A stretch of 64,000 bases of DNA, taken from JAZRPG01 sp045649105. GTDB taxonomy: Bacteria; Bacillota; Clostridia; Oscillospirales; JAAYXM01. Made by a program: the position numbers and the translations under genes. Below, piece by piece: positions 6,730 through 15,885 of this stretch. The stretch's first letter is position 1; each line of letters opens with the position of its first letter. The stretch is from assembly GCA_045649105.1 (NCBI GenBank), contig JAZRPG010000017.1, positions 1-64,000 of the forward strand, in the 5' to 3' direction. The notes beneath the pieces were generated by a model. It had not been told where the DNA came from, did no database searches, and saw nothing but the letters and a program-made list of their open reading frames with translations.

Positions 6730-8535
6730 TTAGATGTTCTTATAAAGCGGGCCGTATGTCTGGCATGCTCTGTAGTCCTGGCCTTCCTTATCCATGCCGA
6801 ATGCGTTCCATGCCGCCGGTCTGAATATCTGATCCTCCGGGACATTGTGCATGCATACGGGGATTCTGAGCATTGAGCACATGGTAATAAGATCAGCGCC
6901 GATATGGCCGTAGCTTATAGCGCCGTGGTTTGCGCCCCAGTTGTTCATTACATCGTATGCAGACTTAAATGCGCCCTCGCCTGTGCATCTCGGTGCAAAC
7001 CATGTGCACGGCCATGTCGGGTTCGTTCTCTCCATCAATGTATCTGAAACCTCATCAGGCAGGCATACTGTCCAGCCCTCCGCAATCTGCAGGACAGGTC
7101 CGAGACCCTTTACAAGGTTTAAGCGAATCATCGTTGCAGGCATTTCCGCGCGTGTTGTGAAATGGCTTGAGAATCCGCCGCCGCGGAAGTTATCAAAGCC
7201 CGCCTCGCACCAAACGGTTGCATCGGTCATCTTCTTGATATCCTCGTCGGTTACCTCCCACCACTTCTTCATGATTGCGTTGCCGTTTTCGTCCTTGCAC
7301 TCGCCGCACGCGTCAAGGCAGGCAGCGCCTGAATTGAGCAGGTGGATTATACCGCCGTTTTCCTTCGCCTTGCCCTCCAGGTCATATCCCGTAACGCGCT
7401 TTGTAGCCTCAGGTGACCAGAATGTACGCACATCGGCAAAAATCTGTGCGCGGTGTGTAAGAAGTCTCATGAACAGCATGCCGAGACCGTTGAGTATATC
7501 GTTCTCAGTTGCAAGTGTGTACGGCTCGCGTGCACCCTCGTAGTCAAAGCTTGAGCTGAGAAGCGCCTCAGGATAGTCACAGTTCGGCCAATGGTCCGTC
7601 CACTGACGCTGACCCTGGAATCCGCCTGCGATAGCATTATGTCCGACTCTTTCTTCTTCACATCCGTCAGGAAGGTTCGGGTTTCCTGCCATAAGGTCTT
7701 TAATTATGCAGTACATCTTAACCGTGAATTCCCACTGCTTCTCCTTTTCCTCATCGGAAAAACGAACAAAGTCAGGGTTGTCATCACGGCCCATTTTGCA
7801 ATGCTCTTTAGTCCACGCAAGAGCCTTCCGGTACTCTTCCTCGTTATATATTCCTTCCTCCATGCGGCGAAGGATTTCAACCTCGTCAACAGACTCAACG
7901 CGCATGCCGAGATATGACTCCAGGAAATCCTGGTCCATGATAGAGCCGCCGATACCCATGCACTGTGAGCCAATCTGCAGATATGACTTTCCTCTCATTG
8001 TTGCAACCGCGACAGCTGCACGGCCGAAGCGCAGAAGCTTCTCCTTAACGTCCTCGGGAATCTCCGTAACCTGGTCACGGTCCTGAACCTCGTGTCCGTA
8101 GATGCCGAATGCCGGAAGCCCCTTCTGTGCATGCGATGCGAGAACTGCCGCAAGATATACAGCGCCCGGGCGCTCCGTTCCGTTAAAGCCCCATACACCC
8201 TTAATGGTGTTCGGGTCCATATCCATCGTTTCAGAACCGTAGCACCAGCAGGGTGTTACGGACAAAGTGATGTCTACGCCTTCTTTTTTGAATTTGTCTG
8301 CGCAGGCAGCCGCCTCGGGAACGCGCCCGATACTTGTGTCGGCAATAACTACGCGAACGGGCTCTCCGTTTGAATAATAGAGGTTTTCCTCAAAAAGCTT
8401 TTTCGCTGCCATGGCGAGCGCCATAGTCTGGTCCTCAAGGCTCTCACGAAGCTTCATCGGACCGCGGCGGCCGTCAATAATGGGACGGATGCCGATTACG
8501 GGGTAATCTCCTACATATCTTTTTTTACCTGCCAT
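6730..8535 (-). CDS. fucI: L-fucose isomerase
   Basis: 601 residues, the normal length for FucI. It converts L-fucose to L-fuculose (also D-arabinose to D-ribulose) using manganese. Recognisable stretches are [20 protein letters not shown] at the N-terminus, [31 protein letters not shown], the [13 protein letters not shown] region of the active site, and the C-terminal [19 protein letters not shown]. No fuculokinase, aldolase or fucose permease is adjacent, so the rest of the pathway must be elsewhere. The divergent AraC gene is the likely regulator. A clear RBS (GGAGGAAGAG) precedes ATG 8535. Confidence 0.95.
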   Translation of the reverse strand: MAGKKRYVGDYPVIGIRPIIDGRRGPMKLRESLEDQTMALAMAAKKLFEENLYYSNGEPVRVVIADTSIGRVPEAAACADKFKKEGVDITLSVTPCWCYGSETMDMDPNTIKGVWGFNGTERPGAVYLAAVLASHAQKGLPAFGIYGHEVQDRDQVTEIPEDVKEKLLRFGRAAVAVATMRGKSYLQIGSQCMGIGGSIMDQDFLESYLGMRVESVDEVEILRRMEEGIYNEEEYRKALAWTKEHCKMGRDDNPDFVRFSDEEKEKQWEFTVKMYCIIKDLMAGNPNLPDGCEEERVGHNAIAGGFQGQRQWTDHWPNCDYPEALLSSSFDYEGAREPYTLATENDILNGLGMLFMRLLTHRAQIFADVRTFWSPEATKRVTGYDLEGKAKENGGIIHLLNSGAACLDACGECKDENGNAIMKKWWEVTDEDIKKMTDATVWCEAGFDNFRGGGFSSHFTTRAEMPATMIRLNLVKGLGPVLQIAEGWTVCLPDEVSDTLMERTNPTWPCTWFAPRCTGEGAFKSAYDVMNNWGANHGAISYGHIGADLITMCSMLRIPVCMHNVPEDQIFRPAAWNAFGMDKEGQDYRACQTYGPLYKNI

Positions 8536-8587
8536 AACTCTTCCTCCTCTTGTTTTATGTGAAACTTATTATAGTATAATTATATCC

Positions 8588-8617
8588 TTGATTTTCGCAT
8601 GTTACTTGTATTATAAT
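8588..8617 (+). promoter_or_regulatory. Promoter of the AraC regulator
   Basis: TTGATT (8588-8593), 18 bases and TATAAT (8612-8617). The 114-base gap to fucI is very AT-rich and also holds TATAAT-like boxes on the other strand (8568-8573, 8579-8584) without a clear -35. This suggests activator-dependent transcription of fucI. Confidence 0.5.
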
Positions 8618-8649
8618 AGAAAAAAATATAATAATATTCAGGTGGCGCT

Positions 8650-9489
8650 ATGATTTATAACGAACTGAAACAGCACGGAACCACAGATTTTCCGATTGAG
8701 CTTTACCGCATAGACAGAACGCACCCGAAATACGAAATGGCGCATCACTGGCACTCACAGGTCGAGCTTATCCGCGTTCTGGAGGGCGAGCTCAATATAC
8801 GGCTGAACAATAAGGAATATCTCGCAAAAAGCGGCGATATTCTGTTTGTCAATCCCGAAACCGTCCACGGCGCCGTCCCCGATGACTGCACTTATGAATG
8901 CATCGTATGCTATATCGACTTTCTTTCGGAAACCTTTATCGGCTCCAAGTTTTTTATCGAAAGCCTTCTCCATCATGAATACATTATTCAGGAATATATT
9001 CCTGCTGCCCGTTCTGAATTTCACACGACGGCAAATGCGCTTTTTGATGCGATGGACCATAAGTCATCGGGATATAAATTCAGAGTCGTCGGGCTTCTTT
9101 ATGCGCTTCTCGGCATAATAATCGACACGCATATGTACAGCTCTGCCGACGGAAATTCCATAGACGCGGACAAAACCGTGCTTAAGCTCAAAAATGTTCT
9201 GACCTTTATAAGAAACAATTATGACAAGCCCTTAAGCCTTGCCGAAATGGCGCAGGCGGCGGGCATGTCTCCGAAATATTTTTGCTACTTCTTCCGCAGC
9301 ATGACGACGAAAACGCCCGTTGAGTATTTAAATTCATATCGGATTGAGCGGGCATGCCGCCTTCTCCTCGGCAGCGACAAAAGCGTTACGGATATCGCTT
9401 ACACCTGCGGATTTAACGATTTGAGCTATTTTATAAGGACATTCAAAAACATAAAAGGCATCACCCCCGCAAAGTTCAGAAGGGCATGA
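8650..9489 (+). CDS. AraC-family transcriptional regulator with N-terminal cupin
   Basis: 279 residues. An N-terminal sugar-sensing cupin-like domain (about 1-140, with HHWHSQVELIRVLEG and LFVNPETVHG) precedes two helix-turn-helix motifs (about 180-279: LSLAEMAQAAGMSPKYFCYF and SVTDIAYTCGFNDLSYFIRT, ending GITPAKFRR). This is the usual layout of AraC/XylS activators of carbohydrate genes. It is divergent from fucI with 114 bases between, so activation of fucI by L-fucose or a metabolite is the simplest inference. The RBS CAGGTGG precedes ATG 8650. A strong terminator follows. Confidence 0.92.
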   Translation: MIYNELKQHGTTDFPIELYRIDRTHPKYEMAHHWHSQVELIRVLEGELNIRLNNKEYLAKSGDILFVNPETVHGAVPDDCTYECIVCYIDFLSETFIGSKFFIESLLHHEYIIQEYIPAARSEFHTTANALFDAMDHKSSGYKFRVVGLLYALLGIIIDTHMYSSADGNSIDADKTVLKLKNVLTFIRNNYDKPLSLAEMAQAAGMSPKYFCYFFRSMTTKTPVEYLNSYRIERACRLLLGSDKSVTDIAYTCGFNDLSYFIRTFKNIKGITPAKFRRA

Positions 9490-9496
9490 TATATAC

Positions 9497-9531
9497 AAAA
9501 AACGACAGGTAAAAAACCTGTCGTTTTTTTC
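9497..9531 (+). terminator. Terminator of the araC-type gene
   Basis: AAAACGACAGGT pairs with ACCTGTCGTTTT around a short A-rich loop, followed by a T run. Confidence 0.9.
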
Positions 9532-9567
9532 TTGGAAGTACTAAATGATATGAATGGTGTTTGTTTT

Positions 9568-9740
9568 AGTGATATTCCAACTAAAGTTGGAGTGATATTT
9601 TTGCAAAGCAAAAGTATTATTGCAAACTTTGTTTGCAGTTATATTATATTTGCCATTAAACTGTGCAAAGCACAATATCACTCGGCATAAGCCGAATATA
9701 ACTGCGCAGCAATATAACTTGCCGCAAGGCAAATATTACT
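9568..9740. repeat. Mirror-symmetric array of short palindromes with 9-base spacers
   Basis: Seven short palindromes are strung together by 9-base linkers. The first four linkers read AGTnnTATT-like (AGTGATATT 9568 and 9591, AGTATTATT 9613, AGTTATATT 9637). The last four are their reverse complements (AATATCACT 9674, AATATAACT 9695 and 9711, AATATTACT 9732). The palindromes lie at 9577-9590 (CCAACTAAAGTTGG), 9600-9612, 9622-9636, 9662-9674, 9682-9695, 9702-9709 and 9719-9732; each differs in sequence but not in form. The whole block is an imperfect inverted repeat whose arms carry small hairpins. No reading frame or transposase is present. It lies between two terminators. Confidence 0.8.
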
Positions 9741-9741
9741 G

Positions 9742-9771
9742 AAAAAAGACATCCTGATGGATGTCTTTTTT
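9742..9771 (-). terminator. Terminator of the tRNA operon
   Basis: AAAAAAGACATCC pairs with GGATGTCTTTTTT across a four-base loop, with T runs on both strands, three bases beyond the CCA end of tRNA-Lys. Confidence 0.9.
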
Positions 9772-9773
9772 CG

Positions 9774-9849
9774 TGGTGATCCACCGGAGGCTCGAACTCC
9801 GGACACCCGCCTTAAAAGGGCGGTGCTCTACCTACTGAGCTAGTGGATC
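9774..9849 (-). tRNA. tRNA-Lys (UUU)
   Basis: The full cloverleaf reads leftward. The acceptor starts GATCCAC, the anticodon stem CGCCC/GGCG holds loop CTTTTAA (anticodon TTT), the T-arm has GTTCGAG, and CCA is encoded. It is the last of five tRNAs in one transcript. Confidence 0.97.
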
Positions 9850-9853
9850 GTAT

Positions 9854-9928
9854 TGGCTGGGATGGCAGGACTCGAACCTACGAATGCCAGAGTCAAAGTC
9901 TGGTGCCTTACCGACTTGGCTACATCCC
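9854..9928 (-). tRNA. tRNA-Gln (UUG)
   Basis: Acceptor GGGATGT, anticodon stem CCAGA/TCTGG with loop CTTTGAC (anticodon TTG), T-arm GTTCGAG and encoded CCA. Confidence 0.96.
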
Positions 9929-9956
9929 AATACGGAATTATCCAAGCGGGGGAAAA

Positions 9957-10034
9957 TGGGGTGGGTAACCGGGCTCGAACCGGCGACCCCCAGAGCCACA
10001 ATCTGGTACTCTAGCCAACTGAGCTATACCCACC
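9957..10034 (-). tRNA. tRNA-His (GUG)
   Basis: Anticodon stem CCAGA/TCTGG with loop TTGTGGC (anticodon GTG). The acceptor reads GTGGGTA with an extra 5' G opposite C73, the tRNA-His identity feature. CCA is encoded. Confidence 0.96.
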
Positions 10035-10072
10035 ATATGCCCACTTTGAACTCTTCTCTGAGTGAGTAGTGT

Positions 10073-10149
<77 letters not shown>

Positions 10150-10184
10150 ACAGCGTTCACCGAGTGCAAAAACGCAAAAAAAAA

Positions 10185-10258
<74 letters not shown>

Positions 10259-10273
10259 ATACCCAGCTTATAA

Positions 10274-10302
10274 ATTTTAGCATGTATCTTCCGCATTGTC
10301 AA
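10274..10302 (-). promoter_or_regulatory. Promoter of the five-tRNA operon
   Basis: Read leftward: TTGACA (10297-10302), a 17-base spacer and TAAAAT (10274-10279). It drives Gly-Arg-His-Gln-Lys. Confidence 0.8.
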
Positions 10303-10338
10303 GACATTGTTTTAATTTTTTTATTATTGCCCAAAACA

Positions 10339-10373
10339 GTCTCTCCTGCCCCGCAGAGGCGGGACAGGAGAGA
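10339..10373 (-). terminator. Hairpin ending the oxidoreductase operon
   Basis: GTCTCTCCTG and CCCGC pair with GCGGG and CAGGAGAGAC around AGAG. The stem is strong, but the T tract after it in the leftward direction is short (TGTTTTGG). Confidence 0.7.
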
Positions 10374-10385
10374 CGCTCTTTTTAA

Positions 10386-10922
10386 TTAACAGCCGTAGTT
10401 ATATCCAAGCTCAACAGCCGCGAGATTCTTCTCAAGCAGAGCCCTCTTGCGGTCAGAAACAACCTTTCCGATTGTCGCCTTAAGCTCATCAAGAGAAAAC
10501 ATACCGAGCTCACGCATTGCGCGGCCGAGTATTATGATGTTTGCAAGGCCTGTCATATCATTGTCTGCGGCAAGCTGTGTCGCAGGAATGTATATCGCCT
10601 TTACATCGCTTCTCTTTACCTCTCTTGAGATAAGGGCGCTGTCAACGAATATATATCCGCCGGCATTGACCGCATCCTCAAACTTGTCGAGTGACGGAAG
10701 GTTCATCGCAATAAGTGTGTCCGGGTTATTGACTATCGGCGAGCCTATCGGGTCGTCGCTTACTATTACGCTGCAGTTTGCCGTGCCGCCGCGCATCTCG
10801 GGTCCGTATGACGGGAGCCAGCTGACCTTATTGCCTTTGAGCATGCCTGTATACACAAGTATCTTTCCGGCAAACAAAAGACCCTGACCGCCGAATCCTG
10901 CGAGCAAAAATTCGTTCTTCAT
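10386..10922 (-). CDS. 2-oxoacid:ferredoxin oxidoreductase, gamma subunit
   Basis: 178 residues. The gamma subunit of the four-subunit enzymes that decarboxylate 2-oxoacids to acyl-CoA and reduce ferredoxin. It opens LLAGFGGQGLLFAGKIL, a glycine-rich motif typical of the subunit, followed by SYGPEMRGGTANCSVIVSD. Length is normal. It starts in a one-base overlap with the stop of the beta-subunit gene. The substrate cannot be read with certainty: the alpha-subunit sequence favours branched-chain 2-oxoacids (VOR), but 2-oxoglutarate (KOR) is possible. Confidence 0.92.
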   Translation of the reverse strand: MKNEFLLAGFGGQGLLFAGKILVYTGMLKGNKVSWLPSYGPEMRGGTANCSVIVSDDPIGSPIVNNPDTLIAMNLPSLDKFEDAVNAGGYIFVDSALISREVKRSDVKAIYIPATQLAADNDMTGLANIIILGRAMRELGMFSLDELKATIGKVVSDRKRALLEKNLAAVELGYNYGC

Positions 10923-11683
10923 TATTTGCTCTCCTCCTTATGCTTTGCATCGGTGTCCTTGAAAACGCCGAGCGGATAATGCGGAATCATGTTGTCACGA
11001 AGCCAGGAAAGCGCCGCTACAGGCGAGAGTCCCCAGTTTGTCGGGCATGTTGAGAGCACCTCAACAATTGAAAAACCTTTCCCGTCCAACTGATTTTGGA
11101 ACGCCTTCTTTATCGCGCGCTTTGCCGCGTTTACATGCTGCACCGAATCTGCCGCAACGCGCTCTGCATATGCAACGCCGTCAAGCGTTGAAAGCATCTC
11201 GCATATGCGAATCGGGTTTCCGTCAAGGTTGAGGTCGCGGCCGAACGGAGTCGTCTGTGTAACCTGACCTCCGAGTGTTGTCGGCGCCATCTGTCCGCCT
11301 GTCATTCCGTATATCGCGTTATTTACAAAAATAACCGTTATGTTCTCGCCGCGCGTTGCCGCATGAACCGTCTCCGCAGTTCCGATAGCGGCAAGATCGC
11401 CGTCGCCCTGGTATGTGAAAACAACATTATCAGGCTTTGCACGCTTAATTCCCGTAGCAACAGCAGGTGCGCGTCCGTGCGGAGCCTGAGCCATGTCGCA
11501 CTCGAAGAAGTTATACGCAAGCACGCTGCAGCCGACAGGTGCAACGCCTATAGTTTTTCCTGTAACGTCAAGCTCGTCTAAAACCTCTGCTACGAGGCGG
11601 TTTATAATACCGTGCGTACATCCCGGGCAGTAGCTGAGCGTTGTGTCCGTGAGCGCCTTTGGTCTGTCAAATACAACCTTCAT
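10922..11683 (-). CDS. 2-oxoacid:ferredoxin oxidoreductase, beta subunit (TPP-binding)
   Basis: 253 residues. It binds thiamine diphosphate: [13 protein letters not shown] at the N-terminus, then the GDGDLAAIG...[11 protein letters not shown] pattern, which is the TPP/Mg motif (GDGx(n)NN). [13 protein letters not shown] near the end is typical of the KorB/VorB-partner subunits. It overlaps the alpha-subunit gene by one base (TAATG) and the gamma gene by one base, a tight translationally coupled set. Confidence 0.94.
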   Translation of the reverse strand: MKVVFDRPKALTDTTLSYCPGCTHGIINRLVAEVLDELDVTGKTIGVAPVGCSVLAYNFFECDMAQAPHGRAPAVATGIKRAKPDNVVFTYQGDGDLAAIGTAETVHAATRGENITVIFVNNAIYGMTGGQMAPTTLGGQVTQTTPFGRDLNLDGNPIRICEMLSTLDGVAYAERVAADSVQHVNAAKRAIKKAFQNQLDGKGFSIVEVLSTCPTNWGLSPVAALSWLRDNMIPHYPLGVFKDTDAKHKEESK

Positions 11684-12747
11684 TATCTGACACCTCCCGA
11701 AATCTCCTTAATTTTCGCGACTATCTCCTCAGGCTTCATGACTATTCCGCCTGTACGGTTGCAGAGATATACCGGGCGTGAGCAGTCTATAGAAAGCTTT
11801 ACATCCTCAATCATCTGACCCATCGACAGCTCGACGGAGATAAATGCCTTTGCCGTCTTTGCGGCCTTCTTCATCGCATCGGTCGGGAACGGCCAGATTG
11901 TAATCGGTCTTATAAGTCCGACCTTGTAGCCCTCAGCACGTGCCGCGGCAATCGCGTTTTTCGCAATGCGCGATGCGGCGCCGTACGCAACAAGCACGAT
12001 ATCCGCATCATCAACCATGTATTCCTCTGCGCGCTGCTCCGTCGCCTTTATCTTTGCATAGCGCTCAAAGCGCTCAAAGTTCTTTTTCTCAAGCTCTGCC
12101 GGGTCAAGATACAGCGAGTTTGCAATATTTCTTCTTCTTTTTCCCTCTGTACCCGTCAGTGCCCAATCCTTTTCGGGGAGCTCTCTTGCGCTGCCCTCGG
12201 GGAAGGTCGCCGGCTCCATCATCTGACCGAGAATTCCGTCGCCGAGAATCATTGCCGGCATGCGGTACAAATCTGCAAGGTCAAACGCGTCAGACACGAG
12301 GTCTATCATCTCCTGAACAGTGCTCGGCGCGAATACGAGAACATGGAAGTCGCCGTGTCCGAGGCCGCGCGTTGCCTGGAAGTAGTCCGACTGCGACGGC
12401 TGGATTCCGCCAAGACCCGGACCTCCGCGCTGAATGTTTACGATAACAGCCGGAAGGTCACTTCCCGCGAGGTACGAAATGCCCTCGCTCTTGAGCGATA
12501 TTCCGGGGCTTGAGCTTGAGGTCATGACGCGTGCGCCCGTCGCCGCAGCTCCGAGCACCATGTTAATCGCCGCAACCTCGCTCTCCGCCTGCAGATATGT
12601 GCCTCCGCGGCGGCGCATGTGCTTTGACATATACGCCGCGACCTCTGTCTGCGGCGTTATCGGATATCCGAAGAAAAAGCGGCAGCCTGCGCGCATTGCA
12701 GCCTCGGCCATTGCCTCATTTCCCTTCATCAAAACCATTTCTGACAT
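11683..12747 (-). CDS. vorB: 2-oxoacid:ferredoxin oxidoreductase, alpha subunit (VorB-like)
   Basis: 354 residues, the usual length for the alpha subunit of separate-chain enzymes. [20 protein letters not shown] and [12 protein letters not shown] begin the pyrimidine-binding domain. [21 protein letters not shown] and [20 protein letters not shown] are hallmarks of the group annotated as 3-methyl-2-oxobutanoate dehydrogenase VorB. This points to branched-chain 2-oxoacids from Val, Leu and Ile. The substrate is inferred from family resemblance. It is third in the operon, 9 bases after the ferredoxin-like subunit. Confidence 0.9.
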   Translation of the reverse strand: MSEMVLMKGNEAMAEAAMRAGCRFFFGYPITPQTEVAAYMSKHMRRRGGTYLQAESEVAAINMVLGAAATGARVMTSSSSPGISLKSEGISYLAGSDLPAVIVNIQRGGPGLGGIQPSQSDYFQATRGLGHGDFHVLVFAPSTVQEMIDLVSDAFDLADLYRMPAMILGDGILGQMMEPATFPEGSARELPEKDWALTGTEGKRRRNIANSLYLDPAELEKKNFERFERYAKIKATEQRAEEYMVDDADIVLVAYGAASRIAKNAIAAARAEGYKVGLIRPITIWPFPTDAMKKAAKTAKAFISVELSMGQMIEDVKLSIDCSRPVYLCNRTGGIVMKPEEIVAKIKEISGGVR

Positions 12748-12756
12748 TTTTTCTAC

Positions 12757-12963
12757 CTACCTTTCTACCTTGATGACAACATCGGGGCACATGGTTGCGC
12801 ACATCGCACAGCCTATACACTCCTCGGGTGATATGCACTCAGCCGGAGCGAAGCCCTTCTGATTGAACCTTGTTTTGGACATCTGAAGAATCTGCTTCGG
12901 ACATGCGGCAACGCACATACCGCAGCCTTTGCATTTCTCCTCGTTAAACGTAAGCTTTGCCAT
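12757..12963 (-). CDS. 2-oxoacid:ferredoxin oxidoreductase, delta (2[4Fe-4S] ferredoxin) subunit
   Basis: 68 residues with two CxxCxxCxxxCP clusters: [12 protein letters not shown] and [12 protein letters not shown]. It passes electrons from the TPP centre to free ferredoxin, which can feed hydrogenase. The RBS AAGGAGG lies before ATG 12963. It follows the MinD-like ATPase gene by 31 bases. Confidence 0.95.
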   Translation of the reverse strand: MAKLTFNEEKCKGCGMCVAACPKQILQMSKTRFNQKGFAPAECISPEECIGCAMCATMCPDVVIKVER

Positions 12964-12994
12964 GATATATATTCCTCCTTGTTAAAAAAATCAG

Positions 12995-13657
12995 TTATAT
13001 GTCCCAGATATCTTTTGCTATTATATCTATCGGGAACGGATTCGGCACATCGAGATTTCCGAGCGACCGCACAAAAGAGGTCATAACCATCGGTACCCCG
13101 AGCTTTTTTGCAACCTCGTCTGCAAACTCCGTTGTGCTTATGACATGCTCCGCCGTCGTCGCGCGGCCGAGGTTTGAGTTGTTTACAACGCCTGTGAATT
13201 TCACATGGCACGCCGACTCTATCTCGGATACAATCTCAAGTGCAGACTCCGTATCACGCGTATCGGGACGGTATTTATTGAGCACGAGAAGCATATCGTA
13301 TCCGCCCTGCTCCTTCAGCACCTCGGAAAATCGCCCGAGCGCGTATGCGCCTCTGTCGTCTCCGCCGAGGTCTGCAACATATCGTATGCCGCTGCCTGAG
13401 AACATAGAATATGCCTCCGCGGGAAAAGACGGTATGTCGACATTTGAGTTTGCATACTCAGACGATATAAGATGTATTCCGTTTTCCGAAAGCAGAGCTT
13501 CGCTGTCCTTCGTTCTGAAATACGGGTTTACTATGTCAAGGTCACACACGGCGACCGATTCCCCCTCATTCCTGAGTGCAAGCGCGAAGTTTACGGCGAG
13601 ATTAGTCTTGCCGCTTCCGTAATGCCCTGCAAACACGGTAATTTTTTTACCCGGCAT
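12995..13657 (-). CDS. MinD/ParA-like P-loop ATPase of unknown role
   Basis: 220 residues. The N-terminus has a P-loop GHYGSGKTN (10-18), then AVCDLDIVNPYFR, a ParA/MinD-type switch region, and later DLGGDDRGAYALG, where a Walker B aspartate sits. No DNA-binding or membrane-targeting tail is visible. It is the first gene of the VOR operon, with only 31 bases to the ferredoxin subunit. Such ATPases could help load cofactors or metal clusters (compare CooC and Mrp/NBP35), but that is inference; the exact role is not known to me. The RBS AAGGAGG precedes ATG 13657. Confidence 0.85.
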   Translation of the reverse strand: MPGKKITVFAGHYGSGKTNLAVNFALALRNEGESVAVCDLDIVNPYFRTKDSEALLSENGIHLISSEYANSNVDIPSFPAEAYSMFSGSGIRYVADLGGDDRGAYALGRFSEVLKEQGGYDMLLVLNKYRPDTRDTESALEIVSEIESACHVKFTGVVNNSNLGRATTAEHVISTTEFADEVAKKLGVPMVMTSFVRSLGNLDVPNPFPIDIIAKDIWDI

Positions 13658-13776
13658 GACTTTCCTCCTTTTTTAAAAAACGACAAGCATTTTTTCTTAT
13701 TATAATATAATATCAAAATTCGACAGCGTTTACAAGAGTAAATTTCTGCTCATATCCCGCTCCAGCGCATACACAC

Positions 13777-13822
13777 AAAAAAATCGGCCGCACACAGAAG
13801 GAGCCGTGTGCGACTGATTTTA
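13777..13822 (-). terminator. Terminator of the YcdB/SLH gene
   Basis: CGCACAC (13789-13795) pairs with GTGTGCG (13806-13812), with flanking pairs. In the leftward direction it is followed by GATTTTTTT. Confidence 0.8.
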
Positions 13823-13832
13823 TTTTATAAGC

Positions 13833-15869
13833 CTATTTCGCTCCTGCAAGCGCATTGTAGAGCATAACGGAAAATTCTCCCCGCGTGACGCCCTTTTTCG
13901 GGTTAAAGTTCCCCTTGCCGTCGCCGCGCACTATTCCGAGGCCGCGGCCGATTGCAACATATCCTACTCTGTCCTCTGAAATTTCGTCCGCATCCTTAAA
14001 GCCCGTGTTGTATATACCTTTTATCTCAGCGGCTTTGCCGTATCCGAGCGCACGCACCAGAAGGCCGAGCGCATCCTCGCGCAGGAGGCTCTTTCCGCCG
14101 CCTTTTACAAACTCGCCGTTCTCTTCCCCGCGCAGCGGAACATATCCGCCGTCAAGCTTATTAAGAAGAAGCTCTGCCTCCTCCCGTGAAATCACCTCGT
14201 CGGGCTTGAATTCCTCAGCCTCCGAGACCACTATCCCGTTTGCCGCAAGATTCTCGACCGCCTTTGCGGAAAAATGGTTTTTAACATCGTCCTGAAGCTT
14301 AATTCCGCGCTTCTCGTCTTTCTGAGGCTCAAGGTCATAGCCGAGCGGAGAGCCGTCCTTTGCAGATATATACGGCAGTGTTCTTTCATCAAGCATATAC
14401 ACAAGAGCCGCTGTGTCAGAAACCGACGGGTTCGCATATCCTGCGGCCGGCAGCTTATATGTAAGCTTTACGGGCGACTTTGCAAACATCGCCGAAAGCG
14501 CTTCCTCTTGCGAGATTATCCCGTCTGCCGGCTCAAACTTCGTTTCATTGTCCCAGTTTTTCTGATAAGAAAGGATTTTCCCCGTATACTCACTCACCGA
14601 AATACTTATCCCCTCGGCAGCAAGCTCTGTTCCGTTCTCGCATCTTGAGTATCTGAAATACCCTCCGTTTGCAGTGCCGGAAAAATCATGCACCTTTTCG
14701 GCTATATCCGCGGCAAAGGAGGAAATAAACCGCTCTGCACTTCCGCGCATGGAGTCCGTGCTGCGTGTCTTTTTTCTGTCCGCGACCTTTTCGCTTGCGT
14801 AAAAGCTTAAAACTTCACCGCTTACTGCGTCAAGGCATGCATGGGCATATCCGCCTTCTTTGCTTTGAAGGTTTACATCTGCGTAGTATTTATACCCGTC
14901 ACGAACCTTGTGCCTCTCATAGGTTACTGAGGATATGTCACACGCCTGAACCGCGGTGTTTGCAAGCCGCTTTATAATTTCGCCGATTTGGTTTTCTGAA
15001 AGAAGCGCCGAAAGCTCCGATATTGACGCAAGCTCCGCCTCTGTAAGCTCAACTCTGCCCGCCGCGCCCGTATTTACGGAATCCTCCGTCACGCCGCTCT
15101 CGGGCTTTGCGTTCTTGTCATTCGTCTGTATTTCAAAGCGCTCGCCGCTTGATGCATCAATCATAAGGCCGCGCATCCCCGGCATATACACAAGCACTGC
15201 CGTATCGGTGCCGCTTTTCTTCATGTACTGAAGCGTCATTCCCGAAAGCTCGCCGAACTTTTTTATTGCCTCTTCCTCTCCGATAATGCCCTCCGGCTTC
15301 GGAAAGCTCTTTACATATGTCCAGAACGCGTTTTGCGAAACCATCTCGCCCGTATATTTGTTTACCCCGACGCTTATGCCCTCCGAGCCGAACGGCAGCC
15401 CGTTTACAACGCGCGGAAACTTTATGTATACGGTATTTGAATAAATGCCGCCCGTATCGGGGACAACATTAAAATCAAGCTCCTCTGAAAACCGCGGGTT
15501 TACGCGTCTCACAAACGCCTCCGCCTTTTTTGCATAATCCTCCGCGGCAAAGGGGGCAATCCCCTTTTTGTCATAATCCTCGCGCCCGCTGTATGCGTAA
15601 AATTCCGTTATATCCCCGCGCGAGGAAACGGAAACACTAAGACTTCCCGTCCCGTCTCCCTCTTTCGGGAGCCACCGCAGAAAATAAATGGCCTCACCGT
15701 TTTCCTGTGCTCTTTTCTCGCTCTCAAATTCCGTATACTCCGCAGGAATATCAATCCTGCCCTTTACGGACCTGACAAGCTCTGTCGGGTCGCTGCCTGC
15801 TGCAAACGCAGGGGACGCAAGCGACACGGCAAGCAATGCCGCAAGTGCTGAAATTACGAACCTTCTCAT
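13833..15869 (-). CDS. Secreted YcdB/YcdC-repeat protein with C-terminal SLH domains
   Basis: 678 residues. A signal peptide (MRRFVISALAALLAVSLASPAFA) ends in an AFA-like cleavage site. Residues about 40-250 and 340-500 hold two YcdB/YcdC (PepSY-like) repeats: ISVGVNKYTGEMVSQN, ISVSEYTGKILSYQKNW and similar lines, with AEAFVRRVNPRF and ERFISSFAADIA segments. The C-terminus has two S-layer homology domains (IVVSEAEEFKPDEVISREEA and GIVRGDGKGNFNPKKGVTRG), which anchor proteins to cell-wall polymers. PepSY-like domains often inhibit proteases or bind calcium, but the role here is unknown. It starts 16 bases after the MATE gene, so they may be cotranscribed. Confidence 0.85.
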   Translation of the reverse strand: MRRFVISALAALLAVSLASPAFAAGSDPTELVRSVKGRIDIPAEYTEFESEKRAQENGEAIYFLRWLPKEGDGTGSLSVSVSSRGDITEFYAYSGREDYDKKGIAPFAAEDYAKKAEAFVRRVNPRFSEELDFNVVPDTGGIYSNTVYIKFPRVVNGLPFGSEGISVGVNKYTGEMVSQNAFWTYVKSFPKPEGIIGEEEAIKKFGELSGMTLQYMKKSGTDTAVLVYMPGMRGLMIDASSGERFEIQTNDKNAKPESGVTEDSVNTGAAGRVELTEAELASISELSALLSENQIGEIIKRLANTAVQACDISSVTYERHKVRDGYKYYADVNLQSKEGGYAHACLDAVSGEVLSFYASEKVADRKKTRSTDSMRGSAERFISSFAADIAEKVHDFSGTANGGYFRYSRCENGTELAAEGISISVSEYTGKILSYQKNWDNETKFEPADGIISQEEALSAMFAKSPVKLTYKLPAAGYANPSVSDTAALVYMLDERTLPYISAKDGSPLGYDLEPQKDEKRGIKLQDDVKNHFSAKAVENLAANGIVVSEAEEFKPDEVISREEAELLLNKLDGGYVPLRGEENGEFVKGGGKSLLREDALGLLVRALGYGKAAEIKGIYNTGFKDADEISEDRVGYVAIGRGLGIVRGDGKGNFNPKKGVTRGEFSVMLYNALAGAK

Positions 15870-15885
15870 ACACCAACACTTCCTT

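Noticed and set aside
9568..9740. CRISPR array
   Set aside because: The repeated unit is a 9-base linker that changes orientation halfway and the parts between are themselves palindromes; no direct repeats of 25-40 bases, no unique spacers of equal length and no cas genes.
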